A DNA stretch of 64,000 bases, taken from Platanthera guangdongensis. Lineage: Eukaryota; Streptophyta; Magnoliopsida; Asparagales; Orchidaceae. The stretch is from positions 108,781,808-108,845,807 of the forward strand of contig CM077162.1 of NCBI GenBank assembly GCA_039583875.1. Reading direction: 5' to 3'. Below the pieces are notes generated by a model, which saw only the letters and a list, made by a program, of their open reading frames with translations, was not told where the DNA came from and made no database searches. Below, one piece after another: positions 42,829 through 55,627 of this stretch; within the stretch, counting starts at the first letter, position 1; every line of letters begins with the position of its first letter. A program made the translations under genes and the position numbers.

Positions 42829-43573
42829 TGTTGATGCACGAAAACACAAGGGAGGTCGAGCACAACCAGCTAACTGTTCGAACACGGGGGAAAAAGAGAG
42901 ACTGCGAGTAGCGATCTACTAAGCGGATGAGGACTGAAAGAAGAGCAGGGCCGTGAACCACGGCGACAACGGACTTCGCCCGTCGCGGCCTGAATGCTCT
43001 CTTGCGACGGGCTTTCTCTTGATTGAAGAAGGGTTTGGTTACAAGTGAAAGGAAAAGACTAGTGAAGCAGAGCAAAGGGGAGTCCGCAAGGCACAAGAAT
43101 CGAGTCCGCAGCCTGTAACAAGTAGGCTCCTGGGTCCGAGTCAGCGTGCCTTGAGTGCACCACCTCCCCCCTATTTATAGGATAGGGGGCCTGCCCAAGC
43201 GGGCAGGGCTAAAATAACCGGCTGCCCGGGGTACAGTAGAACCGGGCAGCGGTGACGGGAAGCAAAAAGAAAGAACACGCCAGTCCGCACAGAAGGGGCG
43301 GACTGGGCTCGCGAACTGGAGCTTCCACTGCTGCTGCCGGGCGCGGCCGCTGGAGTCTGGCGGCCTGGGCGGACGGGATACTGCGTCCGCCGCTGGAGAC
43401 TTGCCCAACGCGCCGGCGGACTGAGCGGACTGGGCTTTGCGTCCGCTGCTGGAGTATTACCCTTGGCGCGACTGGCGACAGTGCCGGACTGGGCGGACGG
43501 CCAAATACTGTCCGCGCCTGCTGAATGGGGGCTTTTGGGAACTTGGAGTATGTTGCGGACTGAGGGGTTAACA
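42829..43573 (-). repeat. G2 5' LTR
   Basis: 745 bp, with minus-strand TATAAATA at 43172-43179. Against the other G2 LTR it lacks one C near 42997 and differs at GTACAGTAGAACC (near 43237) and CTGGCGACAG (near 43472). Confidence 0.94.
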
Positions 43574-43605
43574 TTGAAAACAAGACGTTCAATTGGTATT
43601 AGAGG
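43574..43605 (+). promoter_or_regulatory. Copia-C LTR end and primer-binding site
   Basis: After the TSD TTGAA the host resumes. An LTR end ...GACGTTCA at about 43591 is followed by TGGTATTAGAGG at 43594-43605. This is the initiator tRNA-Met primer-binding site of copia elements with a C-to-T change. It shows that G2 inserted a few bases before the Copia-C LTR end. Confidence 0.72.
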
Positions 43606-43790
43606 GAGGTTGCTCTTTAAAGGCTTAAAAGTCTAAGTAGATCTCCAAGGTTAGCTAGAAGTCTGTCTCTGTGGGTTCACGAATGACCAATAGGGAGCTA
43701 AGTGGTGTTTGACTTCCAATCTGTATGAAGGAAGATTTTGGCATCTAGAAAGCAAGCGTGAGGCAGTTCATGTAAGCTGCTAACCCTAGG

Positions 43791-44916
43791 ATGTATATTA
43801 CAGTTGAAGAGGGACCAGATATCCCAATAAAGGTGTCAGTACTGGATGCTAATGTCAAGACCCCCAAGACATATGATGAGATGACCATGGATGAGTTGGC
43901 CTTAGCCTCAATAGATAAAAGAGCAAAGAACATAATTATGAGTGATATTGATGACTCTACTCTTTAGAACCTGATTCGTTGCTCAACTGCAAAGGAAATG
44001 TGGGAAACACTTGTGATCTACATGGAGGGGACATATGAGGTTAGAGATGATAGGAAGTCCATGCTCAACCAAGAGTATGAGGCTTTCAGGCAATCCAAGG
44101 GGGACAACATAACCATCTTTTTTGAAAAGTACTTTAGGATTGTGAATGAGATGAAGACTTATGGTAGAGTATTCAGTCACTATGAACTGATTGACAAGTT
44201 CCTTAGATCTCTCTCCAGAGAGTGGGACACTAAAATCTGTGCAATTAGAGAAGTGGGAAAGCTAGGTGAGACAGTACCTCAGACACTCTTTGGGAAGCTG
44301 TTGTCATATGAAATGCAGTTGGTTATATGGAAAGAAGAGGAGACCCAGAACAAATCTCAGGCAAGAGACAAGTCTGTAGTATTCAAAGTTGAAGGCTCCA
44401 GCAAAGGCAGAAGAAAGTCTCCCTATCCAATAAAGAAAAAAATGCTAAACCTGATTCTAGAAAATAAGAGGAAAGCACATCAGACAGCCAATGGTCTGAT
44501 GAAGATTTTACTGCCTTCACCAGGAAATTCTAGAAGTTCTTGAAGAAGAAGCACTGGAGAGGCATGCCTTCCTCCTCCTCACATCCCAAGAATGACTAAT
44601 ACAAGGGCAGGAGAAAATCTTCTAAGGAGGACAGGCATGGATCCAAAACTGGTAAACAGGTTTCCTCTAACATGACTTGTTATCATTTCAGAAAACCTGG
44701 GCATGTGATAGACGACTGCCCAGTCAAAAGAAAGGAACACAGTGAGAAAAAGGACACCAGCAAAATGACAAGAAGGAGAAATCCCTCTTTGCCAAGAAGC
44801 AAAGAAGCTGGACTGACTCCTCCTCATCAGAGTCAGAAGAAGAAGAAGAAGCCTACATTGGAATGTAGTCTACTGAAGAAGGAGCTGTTGAAGCAGACTG
44901 CATCAAAAGGCTGGCT
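43791..44916 (+). pseudogene. Copia-C gag (5' half of a decayed SIRE-like copia)
   Basis: ATG 43791 opens Gag (MYITVEEGPDIPIKV...). An amber TAG at 43965-43967 stands where Copia-B has Gln (SMLQNL). The frame then runs to 44543 through the typical MEGTYEVRDDRKSMLNQEYE region. A frameshift near 44440-44540 is followed by a defective zinc knuckle CYHFRKPGHVIDDC at 44673-44720, with the second Cys lost, and a Lys/Ser-rich linker. It is broken at 44916 by E4 and resumes at 62144. Confidence 0.85.
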
Positions 44917-45061
44917 TGTTAACCCAGAAATCGGTGATCCCTCCCATGGTAGCCATCTTGCAAGTCGCAGTCTGCTCCAGATTCTGCCTGGAGGACACGA
45001 CCAGTCAAAGGATGGGTGGACGGACTTCTCTGTCTTATCAGGCCATGCGGCAGGGGCGATC
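44917..45061 (+). repeat. E4 5' LTR, first piece
   Basis: Homologous to 60379-60520 of the 3' LTR. It ends with CGATC (45057-45061), the left TSD of the Tekay insertion. Confidence 0.85.
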
Positions 45062-47651
45062 TGTCACAACCCGCATTTCCTCAACGAGTACATCGTATCA
45101 GAGCAAGAGGAACTACGTGTTATGATGCTGCGTCGTGTAGGGGATAACTGCACATGCTAAGGCAAAACCTCGACGCTTACTTAGTAGTTGAAAACCACCA
45201 GTTGAATGCAAGAAAACTGTTTAGTTTGGTGGCCGTATCCCTCGGCCTTATGGATCAAAACGTATGTTTGTACACGGCGGAAAATACTTTAATTTACTTA
45301 TGACGATCATATGCATCCTAGATTGATTATAAGAAATCATCGTTTTTGTTTTACGTTGTTTGGAAAATTCTTAGGTTATCAAAACATGTATGCATGATCT
45401 AGGTTGTTTTATCTTGACAATATCTAATGCAATCTAGCATAAATCCTTCCTAAGAGCAAGGAGACATCATCGCATCCAAATGAGTCACATTAGCAGTCTA
45501 GCATTCATATATCACAAGTAAAGAAAGCCACCAATGGGCGCCAACAAGCTGACACGAACCCATTGGGGTGCATGTATGTCTGTACAACAGAGTAAAGAAC
45601 TACCTCGCTAAGTAAGCTCGGCTAGCTCCAAAGAAACGCGACCCAAGCACTAGCCGCTCACCCGGCTACAAACTGCACCTGAGGCATTCAAGAAAGAACA
45701 CCTCAGCAATCATCAAGCTACACAATAGAGTATGAAGTTCAAAAAATATGACAAATGGGCTTACCGACCCCGTAGCAATGTTTCATGTAAGTAAAATGAG
45801 TGAAAAGAACAGGTGGAAAACAAGTGTTAAACACTGTCAATCCAAAGTGTAAAACGCACCAAGTGCGTGCAATTCTCATCAAGTCCTGCTCAACCCGCAG
45901 GAGCAAAAAGGCAATACACATGCCCATTCCATCATTGTTAGAACAAGAAACAACTATACAAGTGAAACATAAGCAGCGGTTGATTTCGATTCCGCAAGGG
46001 TCTTTTGGTGGCGGCCCTAAAGTGGAACGCACCAATAAAAGCCAGCCCAAATCGGGGCCAAAACGGTGCTCTACACCACAAATCCAAACTCGGTGTACAC
46101 CAAGGCTGAAACCACACCACCCCTTACCGAATCCTCACACAAACGCTCCTGCCATGGTTCATAATTCGCCTCGCAAAACTCACCATAAGCAAACCCAAGC
46201 TCAATACCATAAGCAAAACTCACCATAACTTAAGCTAAACACGTTTCATTTCATCGTCCTCACTCATGACTACACATTACCCATGTTATGTCAAACGTAT
46301 TAGCGTTTGGATTTCTACTTATTCCACAAAGGACAACGCTAACCAAACCAACAAGCGTATTCTAACATGATTACGACATGAATAAGAAAGAATCACATGA
46401 ACAAGAAAGGCTACATGAATCAAATGAGCATAAGAATTAATTGAGCATAGGGAAACATTTGATAATTAGGCAGTAAGCATGTAAGACTTGAAGGAACAAG
46501 AGGATTCATGTTTGTGAGTACTAAATAAAAACAAGAGTAACAAGACTAATCAAATTGAACAAGCTAGTAAGAAAGAGAAAAGCTCGCTAAACTTGCACAA
46601 TCAAAGAACAAGAAAAAAAGATTGGGAAGGGTGAAGAACACCGCTTGCCTGAACCGAGATGACACCGCGACAGCTGCTCCTCTCTTTCCTTCCCTTGTCT
46701 TAGCTTTGTTCCCTTGATGTCCTTTTGGAATGAGGAAGAAGATGAAGAATAAGGTGAAATGAGGAGGAGAAATCTCTGTTTCGGCCTTATTTCCTCCAGA
46801 ACAGAGCTGGACCATTTGATCCAGAATCAAAGAAATGAACGGCACAAAAAAACTGGAAAAAATTTGATTTTCGGCCCGGTCACGCCCTGTGACACGCCCG
46901 TGTCCCAGGGCATGTACCTTAAGCGGCGCAGACGCCAACAATTTCTAGCTTATCCACAAGGTACACGGCCGGGTACACGCCCGTATCGGGTCGGTCACGC
47001 CCGTGACCTAGGGCGTGTACCCGTGTCTCAACATCTCGTCGACTCAAAGTGTCGACACTCGACAAAGCTGGACACGCCCTGTGACACGCCCGTGTCACAG
47101 GCCGTGTCCCCTCTCTCGACACTCGACACTCGACACTCGACAGTCGACATAGCGGGACACGGCCCGTGACACGGCCGTGTCACAGGGCGTGTACCCCATT
47201 CGTCGAGCTCAACTCGACGCAAGAAAATTTGTCGAGTCAAGGAGGTCACGCCCCAGGTCACGCCCTGGGTCACACCCTGACACGACCGTGTCGGGGGGCG
47301 TGTCACGCACAAAAACGACCATTTTTCCCTGTTGTGAAACGTGTTTCTGTTTCGTCCTAGACCATTTCTTCCTTAAGAACTTTTTACCCCTTTTTGTTTT
47401 CTGTACACATCGGCCATACACTCAACCCGTTTTGAGCAACCTTACCCGGGCTCGAAAAAGTGCAAGCATTCCCTAAGAGGCCTCACCGAGTCCCCACAAG
47501 TGGACTCCGGCTTACTGGGGAATCGTGCAACTAGGCTACCAAAACAGCCACTCGAAAGCCCGCGGGAAAACCATGCTCGAACAATGGTCAAAGACAACGT
47601 AACGCCCATCAAGCATATGCAATCATTCAACGAAAAATACGGGGCGTTACA
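45062..47651 (-). repeat. Tekay 3' LTR
   Basis: 2590 bp. It includes a GC-rich block at about 46866-47305 of CACGCCCGTGTC/GACACGGGCGTG inverted motifs (for example CTGTGACACGCCCGTGTCAC at 47080) and a short TCGACAC tandem run at 47115-47145. The remainder is AT-rich with no gene. Confidence 0.92.
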
Positions 47652-47672
47652 GTCACTCCCCCTAACAAAAAG
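47652..47672 (-). promoter_or_regulatory. Tekay polypurine tract region
   Basis: The minus strand reads TTAGGGGGAGTGAC directly before the 3' LTR start TGTAACGCC, the usual chromovirus polypurine tract. Confidence 0.82.
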
Positions 47673-47771
47673 TTTCGCCTCGAAACTTTTCAATCATTTT
47701 GATATAAATCAAATGAGTAATCAAACAAAAACACTAATTCAACAAAAACACCAATTCACATACCAGCTTAT

Positions 47772-50700
47772 TTACGGGAATAAATGAGGGTGAGCCGCCC
47801 TCATCGTTGACTCGAGCTCCCACGTCGCGCTTTCCACATTCTGATTTTTCCATAGCACCTTGACCATAGGAATCTTCTTTTTCCGCAACACGCGCTCTTG
47901 GGAGTCCAAAATACGGATGGGCATCTCCACATAGGAAAGGTTCGGCGCCAACTGCGGCACCACATACAAAACTTGCTTATCATTGCGCACACACTTGCGA
48001 AGTTGCCTGACATGAAACACGTCGTGAACTCCAGGAAAGTTCACGGGTAATTCTATTTTGTAAGCGGATGCACCAACTCGCGCAAGAATTTTGAAGGGAC
48101 CCACAAATCTTGGGTCTAATTTGCGCTCTTTTCCAAACCTTTTAATTCCAACCATTGGGGAGACTTTCAGGAAGACGACATCCCCCACTGCAAACTCTAA
48201 CTCCGACCTTCGCCGGTTGGCGTACTTTTCATATCGCTCTTGGGCGATCCGGAGCTTCTCCCGAATAAGTCTTACGGCAACTTCCATGTCCTCGAGCTTC
48301 TCTGGACCCAACAAAAGCCGCTCGCCAACCTCAGCCCAAAATAGGGGAGTCCGACATCGTCGCCCATATAAAGCTTCGAACGCAGCCATTTGCAAGCGTT
48401 CTTGATAGCTGTTATTATATGCGAATTCCATAAGGCGCAAACGTTCATCCTATGCTCCGCCATACTCAAGAATGTAGCATCGAATCATATCTTCCACGAT
48501 TTGGTTTACTCGTTCCGTTTGGCCATTCGTCTGAGGGTGGTAAGCAGTGGAATACCTCAAATCCGTCCCCAAACCCTCTTGTAGACTCTTCCAGAAATGA
48601 GAAGTAAATCGAGAATCCCGGTCTGAAATGATATTGACTGGCACACCATGCAGTCGGATGATCTCGTTCAAATATAGCTCTGCTATTGTCTTCATCGGGT
48701 AGTTGACCTTAAATGGTATGAAATGAGCACACTTGGTCAACCTATCCACGATCACCCACACAGAGTCATGTCCTCGTGGAGATCTTGGTAAGCATGTAAT
48801 AAAATCCATTGAAATGCTTTCCCACTTCCATGTTGGAATCTCCAATGGCGTCAACTTGTCACCAGGCCTCCCATGATCAGCTTTCACCCGCTTGCAGGTA
48901 TGACATGCAGATACAACTTGCGCTATATCTCTTTTCATTGCATACCACCAGACAATTTGTTTCAAATCACGGTACATTTTTGTTGAGCCTGGATGGTAGG
49001 CCATACTTGAGCCATGTGCTTCCCTACACACCATCTCGTGAATGTCTCCAACTGCGGGGATACAAAATCGACCGCGATACTTTAATGTGCCCGCGTCATC
49101 AATAGCAAAATCTGGTACTTCGCCCTTTTCAATCCGAAGAAATAAATGTAAAAGATCAGGATCATCCTTTTGATGTTGTCTTACACGCACCATCCATGAA
49201 GGTTCTTCTACTGCCGAATGACTTTGTGGTTCATATCTCCTCACGACAATATCCATCAATAGAATTTCCTCCACAAGACGGTCGACTGAAAGATTAAATA
49301 ATTTCCCTGTCTTCCGACTCAAAGCATCGGCCACAACATTAGCTTTCTCGGGATGATACTGAATCTCCACATCATAATCAGCTACATATTCAAGCCATCG
49401 CCGTTGGCGCAGATTAAGTTCCTTTTGCGTGAAGACGTACTTCAAACTTTTATGATATGTAAAGATTTTACACTGCGCACCATACAGTAAGTGTCTCCAC
49501 AACTTCAATGCAAATATCACCGCTGCGAACTCCAAATCATGCGTTGGGTAGTTCTTTTCATGACTTTTCAACTGCCGAGACCCATCTATCCCTTCTGTCG
49601 GTAAGATCAACATAGGAGCGGTACATAACCTGTTCTTGAGTTCAAGGAATGAGGCCTCACACTTGTCATTCCAATCAAACGCCACATTATTCTGGGTTAA
49701 GCAAGTCAAAGGTGCTGCCAACGTAGCAAAACCTTCTACAAATCTGCGATAATAGCCGGCCAATCCCAAGAAGCTCCGAATCTCCTTGGGTGTCTCCGGT
49801 CTCCTCCACTCCATGACCGCAGCAATCTTTTCGGGATCCACTGAAATTCCATGTTGATTTATAACATGACCCAGGAATGCAACCTGAGGTAACCAAAACT
49901 CACATTTGCTTAACTTGGTGAACAAATTTTGGTCTCGCAAAGTGGCCAACACCAATCGCAGATGCTGTTCATGTTCCTCAGCACTGCGGGAGTAGACAAG
50001 AACGTCATCAATAAAAACCACCACAAACCGATCCAAGTAGTCCTTGAACACCCGGTTCATCATATCCATGAAAGCTGATGGTGCGTTGGTCAAACCAAAC
50101 GACATCACAAGAAATTCAAAATGGCCATGTCTTGATCGAAATGCAGTGCGCGGAATATCAGACTCCCGAACCTTTAGCTGATGATAGCCCGAGCGGAGAT
50201 CAATCTTCGAAAATACTGAATTGCCACGCAGTTGATCAAACAAATCATCAATTCTTGGCAGTGGGTACTTTTTTGTAATAGTCACCTTGTTCAACTCCCG
50301 GTAATCGATGCAAAGCCGCATCGACCCGTCTTTCTTCTTCACAAATAACACTGGTGCACCCCAAGGTGATGAACTTGGCCGAAAAAACCCCTTTGACAAT
50401 AAGTCATCCAGCTGTATACGCAATTCTATTAGCTCACGCGGGGCCATTCTGTACGCTGCTTTCACAATAGCCCGCGTACCCGGCTCCAAATCAATGACAA
50501 ACTCGACATCACGATCAGGGGAAAGACCAGGAAGATCAGTAGGAAAAACATCTGGAAATTCACGCACAACAGGAATCTCCTCCAAACGCGGCAAAACAGC
50601 ACTAGTCCCCACAACTGAGACTAGACAAGCAAAACAGTCAGAAACAAACAACGTCCGAACACATACCGCCGAAATCCCTGGAGGATCCTGACAAGAATCA

Positions 50701-52351
50701 CCATAAACACTTCCCGGCTGACCATTGTCCTTCATAAAATCCAAGCGCTTTCCTTTGCACTGGATGACAGCGTCATAGCGGGATAACCAGTCCATGCCCA
50801 GAATGACGTAAAAATCTTCCAAATCGATCACCTTGAAATCAGCCTTCGCTAAGAAATCCCCCAACAAACTGGGACAATCAAGAAGATCCCAGTCTGCAAC
50901 CATAGAAGCACCAGAAGAAAACTTCACCAAAAAGGCATTCCCCACTCGATCTGGTGTCAAATGATACCGATCCAGAAAGGTTCGAGCCACAAATGAATGG
51001 GTCGCGCCAGAATCGAAGAGAACACGCGCCCAACAGTTCTTTACCTTAAAGTTTCCTATAAGGGTACATATGTAGCTAAGAACTACGCGTAAGAGGCATA
51101 AACAAAACGTGAACCAGAGGATGGAATCGAACCTGAGATAACGTGAGGTGACATCTGAGCTTCCTCTGAAGAAATCACATTTAACTTCCCTTTTCCTTTG
51201 TCCAAACGCGGAGGTGGAGGCAAATCCTGGAGTGGCCTTGGCTGCAGCACGGGCTGGTTTTGTGGGCACCTTGCCTTGAGATGTCCCTGTTTGCCACACT
51301 GAAAGCACACCTTGTCTTAGACCCAGCAGCGGCTCACATCATGACCTCTTCCCCCACAACTTGTACACCCCAAGTCTCTGGTTGGCGCACCCTGTATGGC
51401 GTGCACCTGCTCCTTCTTCTGCATCCCCAACCGCTTGAAACATTTCTCAAATGAGTGGCCTGACCGGCCACAGAAGCTACATGTCTCCTTACTCTTCTTT
51501 CTTACGTCTGATGCTTGGGAGCTTTCCCCTCCCACGAGCTTTCTTTTGTCCTGCCTCATCAGCTGCCGTATTTGTTTTGCAGTTTCTATAGCTTCCACCT
51601 TCAAAGCAGCCTCAACCACACTGGTATAACTTGTTGCTCCATAAGCGCTTGCAAACTGCTGAACATCGCTCCGGAGTCCGCCAAGAAATCTCTTCACTCG
51701 GTCAGCTTCCGTAGTCACCAAGCTCGGAGCGAACCGACTTAACTTGCTAAACTCCATTTCATACTCACTAACTGTGAGTTTCCTCTGCTTCGGGTACAAG
51801 AAGTCATTCATCAGGCGATCCCTTTCCACTGACGGCAAAAACTTGCGCTGTAACATTTCTTTGAAGGCTTCCCACGAACATCCCGCCCCTAGGCTTTCCT
51901 TTTCTAGCAACCACCAACCTTTAGCTAACCCTTTTAGTTGATAGGTGGCAAGCATCACCTTCTGGTCCTCGGTAACGCCAGAATAGACAAACATTTCTTC
52001 CAACGTGATCACCCAATCATCCAAAAGCACAAAGTCCGCTTTTCCATCATAGGTAGGTGGTCCAAGTCGCTGAAACTGCGAGATGAAAGTCATCGCAGGA
52101 GGAACCACAACTGGGGGTATCACTGCCACGGAAGGAGTAGAAATAGTGGGGCCTCTGACAGTCTCTTGCACTCTTGGTGCCAGCCCAGACATTGCTGATG
52201 ACATAGCTTGAAGCTGGGACTGCACTTCCTGCACCTGCCTCGTCAAAGCCTCATTACTTTGGCGTAGACTATCCATCAGAGCATTGTTCTGCGCGCCCGA
52301 AGACTCACCCTCAGATTGGGGAGTCTGCCTTGTCACTAGACGCTTCGACAT
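47772..52351 (-). pseudogene. Tekay gag-pol, inactivated
   Basis: The likely start is ATG 52351 (MSKRLVTRQ). Gag (about 52100-51700) is followed by two zinc knuckles, a TAA at 51317-51319 and a third knuckle [15 protein letters not shown] frame change follows within 51083-51308. The protease has DSGATH; RT is intact around FIDDVLVYS (near 50010). RNase H lacks roughly 30 residues, including the first catalytic Asp (junction near 49580-49600), and has TYHKSLKY instead of TDHKSLKY (near 49455). Integrase HHCC and the D-D-E core are visible. A TAG at 48450-48452 replaces the usual Trp in EYGG-W-DE. The C-terminus, to 47772, carries a chromodomain-like tail (KIPMVKVLW, ATWELE). Not functional. 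Confidence 0.92.
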
Positions 52352-53010
52352 CCTATAAACCATTTCACTCGATATCAAACTCAACCCAACAAGCAACACA
52401 TAACGACGCTGTACAGACAAGACATATAAAAATATGAACAGCAACTGCTAACTTGCTCTGGGAGTTTGAGAATGATGTTATGCCTAGCCTACAGATGACT
52501 CTCTGTCATCCCACTAACTTGTGCCTAACCGATGAATGCATGACTATGTTTGACCTAAAACCATGTGTGTACAGGTGTCATCATGTAGATCTTTAGCTTG
52601 GCACATTGTGCTCATGCAATGTTATGGTATGCGTGATGTGCTATGCATTCTAGAAAAGGCCTTAATGCATGTCATGAGCGGTCGTGCGCATCACAATGCT
52701 ATGCATCCCATACTACATAGCATTGCATGCAACGAATAAAAGAAAACGTGCTAGTCGCATCCATGTGGTGAGGTTATGCATCCCATACTACATAACCCGC
52801 ACATGTTGCCCCTATGATGGATCCATATACAACCACATATTATGCATCCCATACTACATAATATGCCCCGTATACTTCTGTTCATGCCATGAGTGTAGTG
52901 TACGTGCTTCGGCCAAGACATACTGATGGCACCTCGGTGTTTGTATGATATGATGATGCCGAATAATGACTAAAAGGAAAGTTTGCCCGACCAATTGTCA
53001 AGCAAACCTC
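52352..53010 (-). other. Tekay 5' leader with three 20-bp direct repeats
   Basis: Untranslated stretch between primer site and gag. TATGCATCCCATACTACATA occurs exactly at 52700-52719, 52775-52794 and 52841-52860. Each is followed or preceded by CAT/ATG-rich sequence. No coding potential is seen. Confidence 0.8.
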
Positions 53011-53022
53011 CCTCTGATACCA
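53011..53022 (-). promoter_or_regulatory. Tekay primer-binding site (initiator tRNA-Met)
   Basis: The minus strand reads TGGTATCAGAGG two bases after the 5' LTR end GTGACA. Confidence 0.88.
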
Positions 53023-53024
53023 AC

Positions 53025-55627
53025 TGTCACAACCCGCATTTCCTCAACGAGTACATCGTATCAGAGCAAGAGGAACTACGGGTTATGATGCTGCATCGTG
53101 CAGGGGATAACTGCACACGCTCAGGCAAAACCTCAACGCTTACTTAGTAGTTGAAAACCACCAGTTGAATGCAAGAAAACTGTTTAGTTTGGTGGTCATA
53201 TCCCTCGCCCTTATGGATCAAAACGTATGTTTGTATGCGGCGGAAAATACTTTAGGTTACTTATGACGATCATATGCATCCTAGATTGATTATAAGAAAT
53301 CATCGTTTTTGTTTTATGTTGTTTGGAAAATTCTTAGGTTATCAAAACATGTATGCATGATCTAGGTTGTTTTATCTTGAAAATATCTAATGCAATCTAG
53401 CATAAATCCTTCCCAAGAGCAAGGAGACATCATCGCATCCAAATAAGTCACATTAGCAGTCTAGCATTCATATATCACAAGTAAAGAAAGCCACCAATGG
53501 GCGCCAACAAGCTGACACGAACCGATTGGGGTGCATGTATGTCTGTACAACAGAGTAAAGAACTACCTCGCTAAGTAAGCTCGACTAGCTCCAAAGAAAC
53601 TCGACCCAAGCACTAGCCGCTCACCCGGCTACAACCTGCACCTGAGGCATTCAAGAAAGAACACCTCAGCAATCATCAAGCTACACAATAGAGTATGAAG
53701 TTCAGAAAATATGACGAAGGGGCTTACCGACCCCGTAGCAATGTTTCATGTAAGTAAAATGAGTGAAAAGAACAGGTGGAAAACAAGTGTTAAACACTGT
53801 CAATCCAAAGTGTAAAACGCACCAAGTGCGTGCAATTCTCATCAAGTCCTGCTCAACCCGCAGGAGCAAAAAGGCAATACACATGCCCATTCCATCATCG
53901 TTAGAACAAGAAACAACTATACAAGTGAAACATAAGCAGCGGTTGATTTCGATTCTGCAAGGGTCTTTTGGTGGCGGCCGTAAAGTGGAACGCACCAATA
54001 AAAGCCAGCCCAAATCGGGGCCAAAACGGTGCTCTACACCACAAATCCAAACCCGGTGGCCACCAAGGCTGAAACCACACCACCCCTTACCGAATCCTCA
54101 CACAAACGCTCCTGCCATGGTTCATAATTCGCCTCGCAAAACTCACCATAAGCGAACCCAAGCTCAACACCATAAGAAAAACTCACCATAACTTAAGCTA
54201 AACACGTTCGATTTCATCGTCCTCACTCATGACTACACATTACCCATGTTATGTCAAACGTATTAGCATTTGGATTTCTACTTATTCCACGAAGGACAAC
54301 GCTAACCAAACCAACAAGCGTATTCTAACATGATTATGACATGAACAAGAAAGAATCACATGAACAAGAAAGGCTAGATGAATTAAATGAGCATAATAAT
54401 TAATTGAGCATAGGGAAAAATTCGATAATTAGGCGGTAAGCATGTAAGACTTGAAGGAACAAGAGGATTCATGTTTGTGAGTACTAAATAAAAACAAGAG
54501 TAACAAGACTAATCAAATTGAACAAGCTAGTAAGAAAGAGAAAAGCTCGCTAAACTTGCACAATCAAAGAACAAGAAAACAAGATTGGCAAGGGTGAAGA
54601 ACACTGCTTGCCTGAACCGAGATGACACCGCGACGGCTGCTCCTCTCTTTCCTTCCCTTGTCTTAGCTTTGCTCCCTTGATGTCCTTTTGGAATGAGGAA
54701 GAAGATGAAGAAGAAGGTGAAATGAGGAGGAGAAATCTCTGTTTTGGCCTTATTTCCTCCAGAACAGAGCTGGACCATTTGATCCAGAATCAAAGAAATG
54801 AACGGCACAAAAAACTGGAAAAAAATTGATTTTCGGCCCTGTCACGCCCTGTGACACGCCCGTGTCCCAGGGCGTGTACCTTAAGCGGCGCAGACGCCAA
54901 CAATTTCCAGCTTATCCACAAGGTACATGGCCGGGTACACGCCCGTGTCGGGTCGGTCACGCCCGTGACCTAGGGCGTGTACCCGTGTCTCGACATTTCG
55001 TCGACTCAAAGTGTCGACACTCGACAAAGCTGGACACGCCCTGTGACACGCCCGTATCACAGGCCGTGTCCCCTCTCTCGACACCCGAAACTCGACACTC
55101 GACACTCGACACTCGACACTCGACATAGCGGGACACGGCCCGTGACACGCCCGTGTCACTGGGCGTGTGCCCCATTCGTCGAGCTCAACTCGACGCAAGA
55201 AAATTCGTCGAGTCAAGGAGGTCACGCCCTAGGTCACGCCCTGGGTCACACCCCGACATGCCCGTGTCGGGGGGCATGTCACGCACAAAAACGACCATTT
55301 TTTCCTATTGTGAAACATGTTTCTGTTTCGTCCTAGACCATTTCTTCCTTAAGAACTTTTTACCCCTTTTTGTTTTCTGTACACATCGGCCATACACTCA
55401 ACCCGTTTTGAGCGACCTTACCCGGGCTCGAAAAAGTGCAAGCATTCCCTAAGAGGCCTCTCCGAGTCCCCATAAGTGGACTCTGACTTGCTGGGGAATC
55501 GTGCAACTAGGCTACCAAAACTGCCACTCGAAACCCCACGGGAAAACCATGCTCGAACAACGGTCAAAGCCAATGTAACGCCCATCAAGCATATGCAATC
55601 ATTCAACGAAAAATACGGGGCGTTACA
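53025..55627 (-). repeat. Tekay 5' LTR
   Basis: 2603 bp, homologous to 45062-47651. The inverted CACG motif block is at about 54836-55285, with the TCGACAC run at 55080-55125. Several substitutions per 100 bases are visible near 53070-53150. Confidence 0.92.

Larger units (their letters stand above)
30439..43573 (-). mobile_element. G2: second Tat element of the same family, pol frameshifted
   Basis: LTRs 30439-31184 and 42829-43573 with perfect TSD TTGAA (30434-30438 and 43574-43578). Layout is the same as G1. The LTRs differ by one base deletion and two substitutions that I can see, so it is young but older than G1. It lies in the same orientation as G1, 358 bases away, in the same Copia-C LTR. 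Antisense genes A and B are intact; gag-pol has one frameshift. Confidence 0.95.
45062..55627 (-). mobile_element. Tekay/Del-clade chromovirus (Ty3/gypsy), decayed, with perfect TSD
   Basis: LTRs 45062-47651 and 53025-55627 (minus-strand start TGTAACGCCCCG, end GTTGTGACA). TSD CGATC lies at 45057-45061 and 55628-55632. The minus-strand order is 5' LTR, iMet primer site, leader, gag, pol with a C-terminal chromodomain-like tail, polypurine tract, 3' LTR. Long LTRs, FIDD in RT and the C-terminal PMVKVLW...ATWELE motif indicate Tekay. LTRs differ at several percent in the stretches I compared, so it is older than G1 and G2. Confidence 0.93.

Noticed and set aside
47801..48013. Separate small proteins in other frames over Tekay pol and LTRs (for example 45800-46228 and its copy at 53763-54191)
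   Set aside because: LTR copies are homologous DNA and the frames have no domain or start context.
51083..51308. Programmed gag-pol frameshift in Tekay
   Set aside because: Tekay elements normally have gag and pol in one frame. Here a TAA and another TAG also interrupt it, so decay is the simpler reading.
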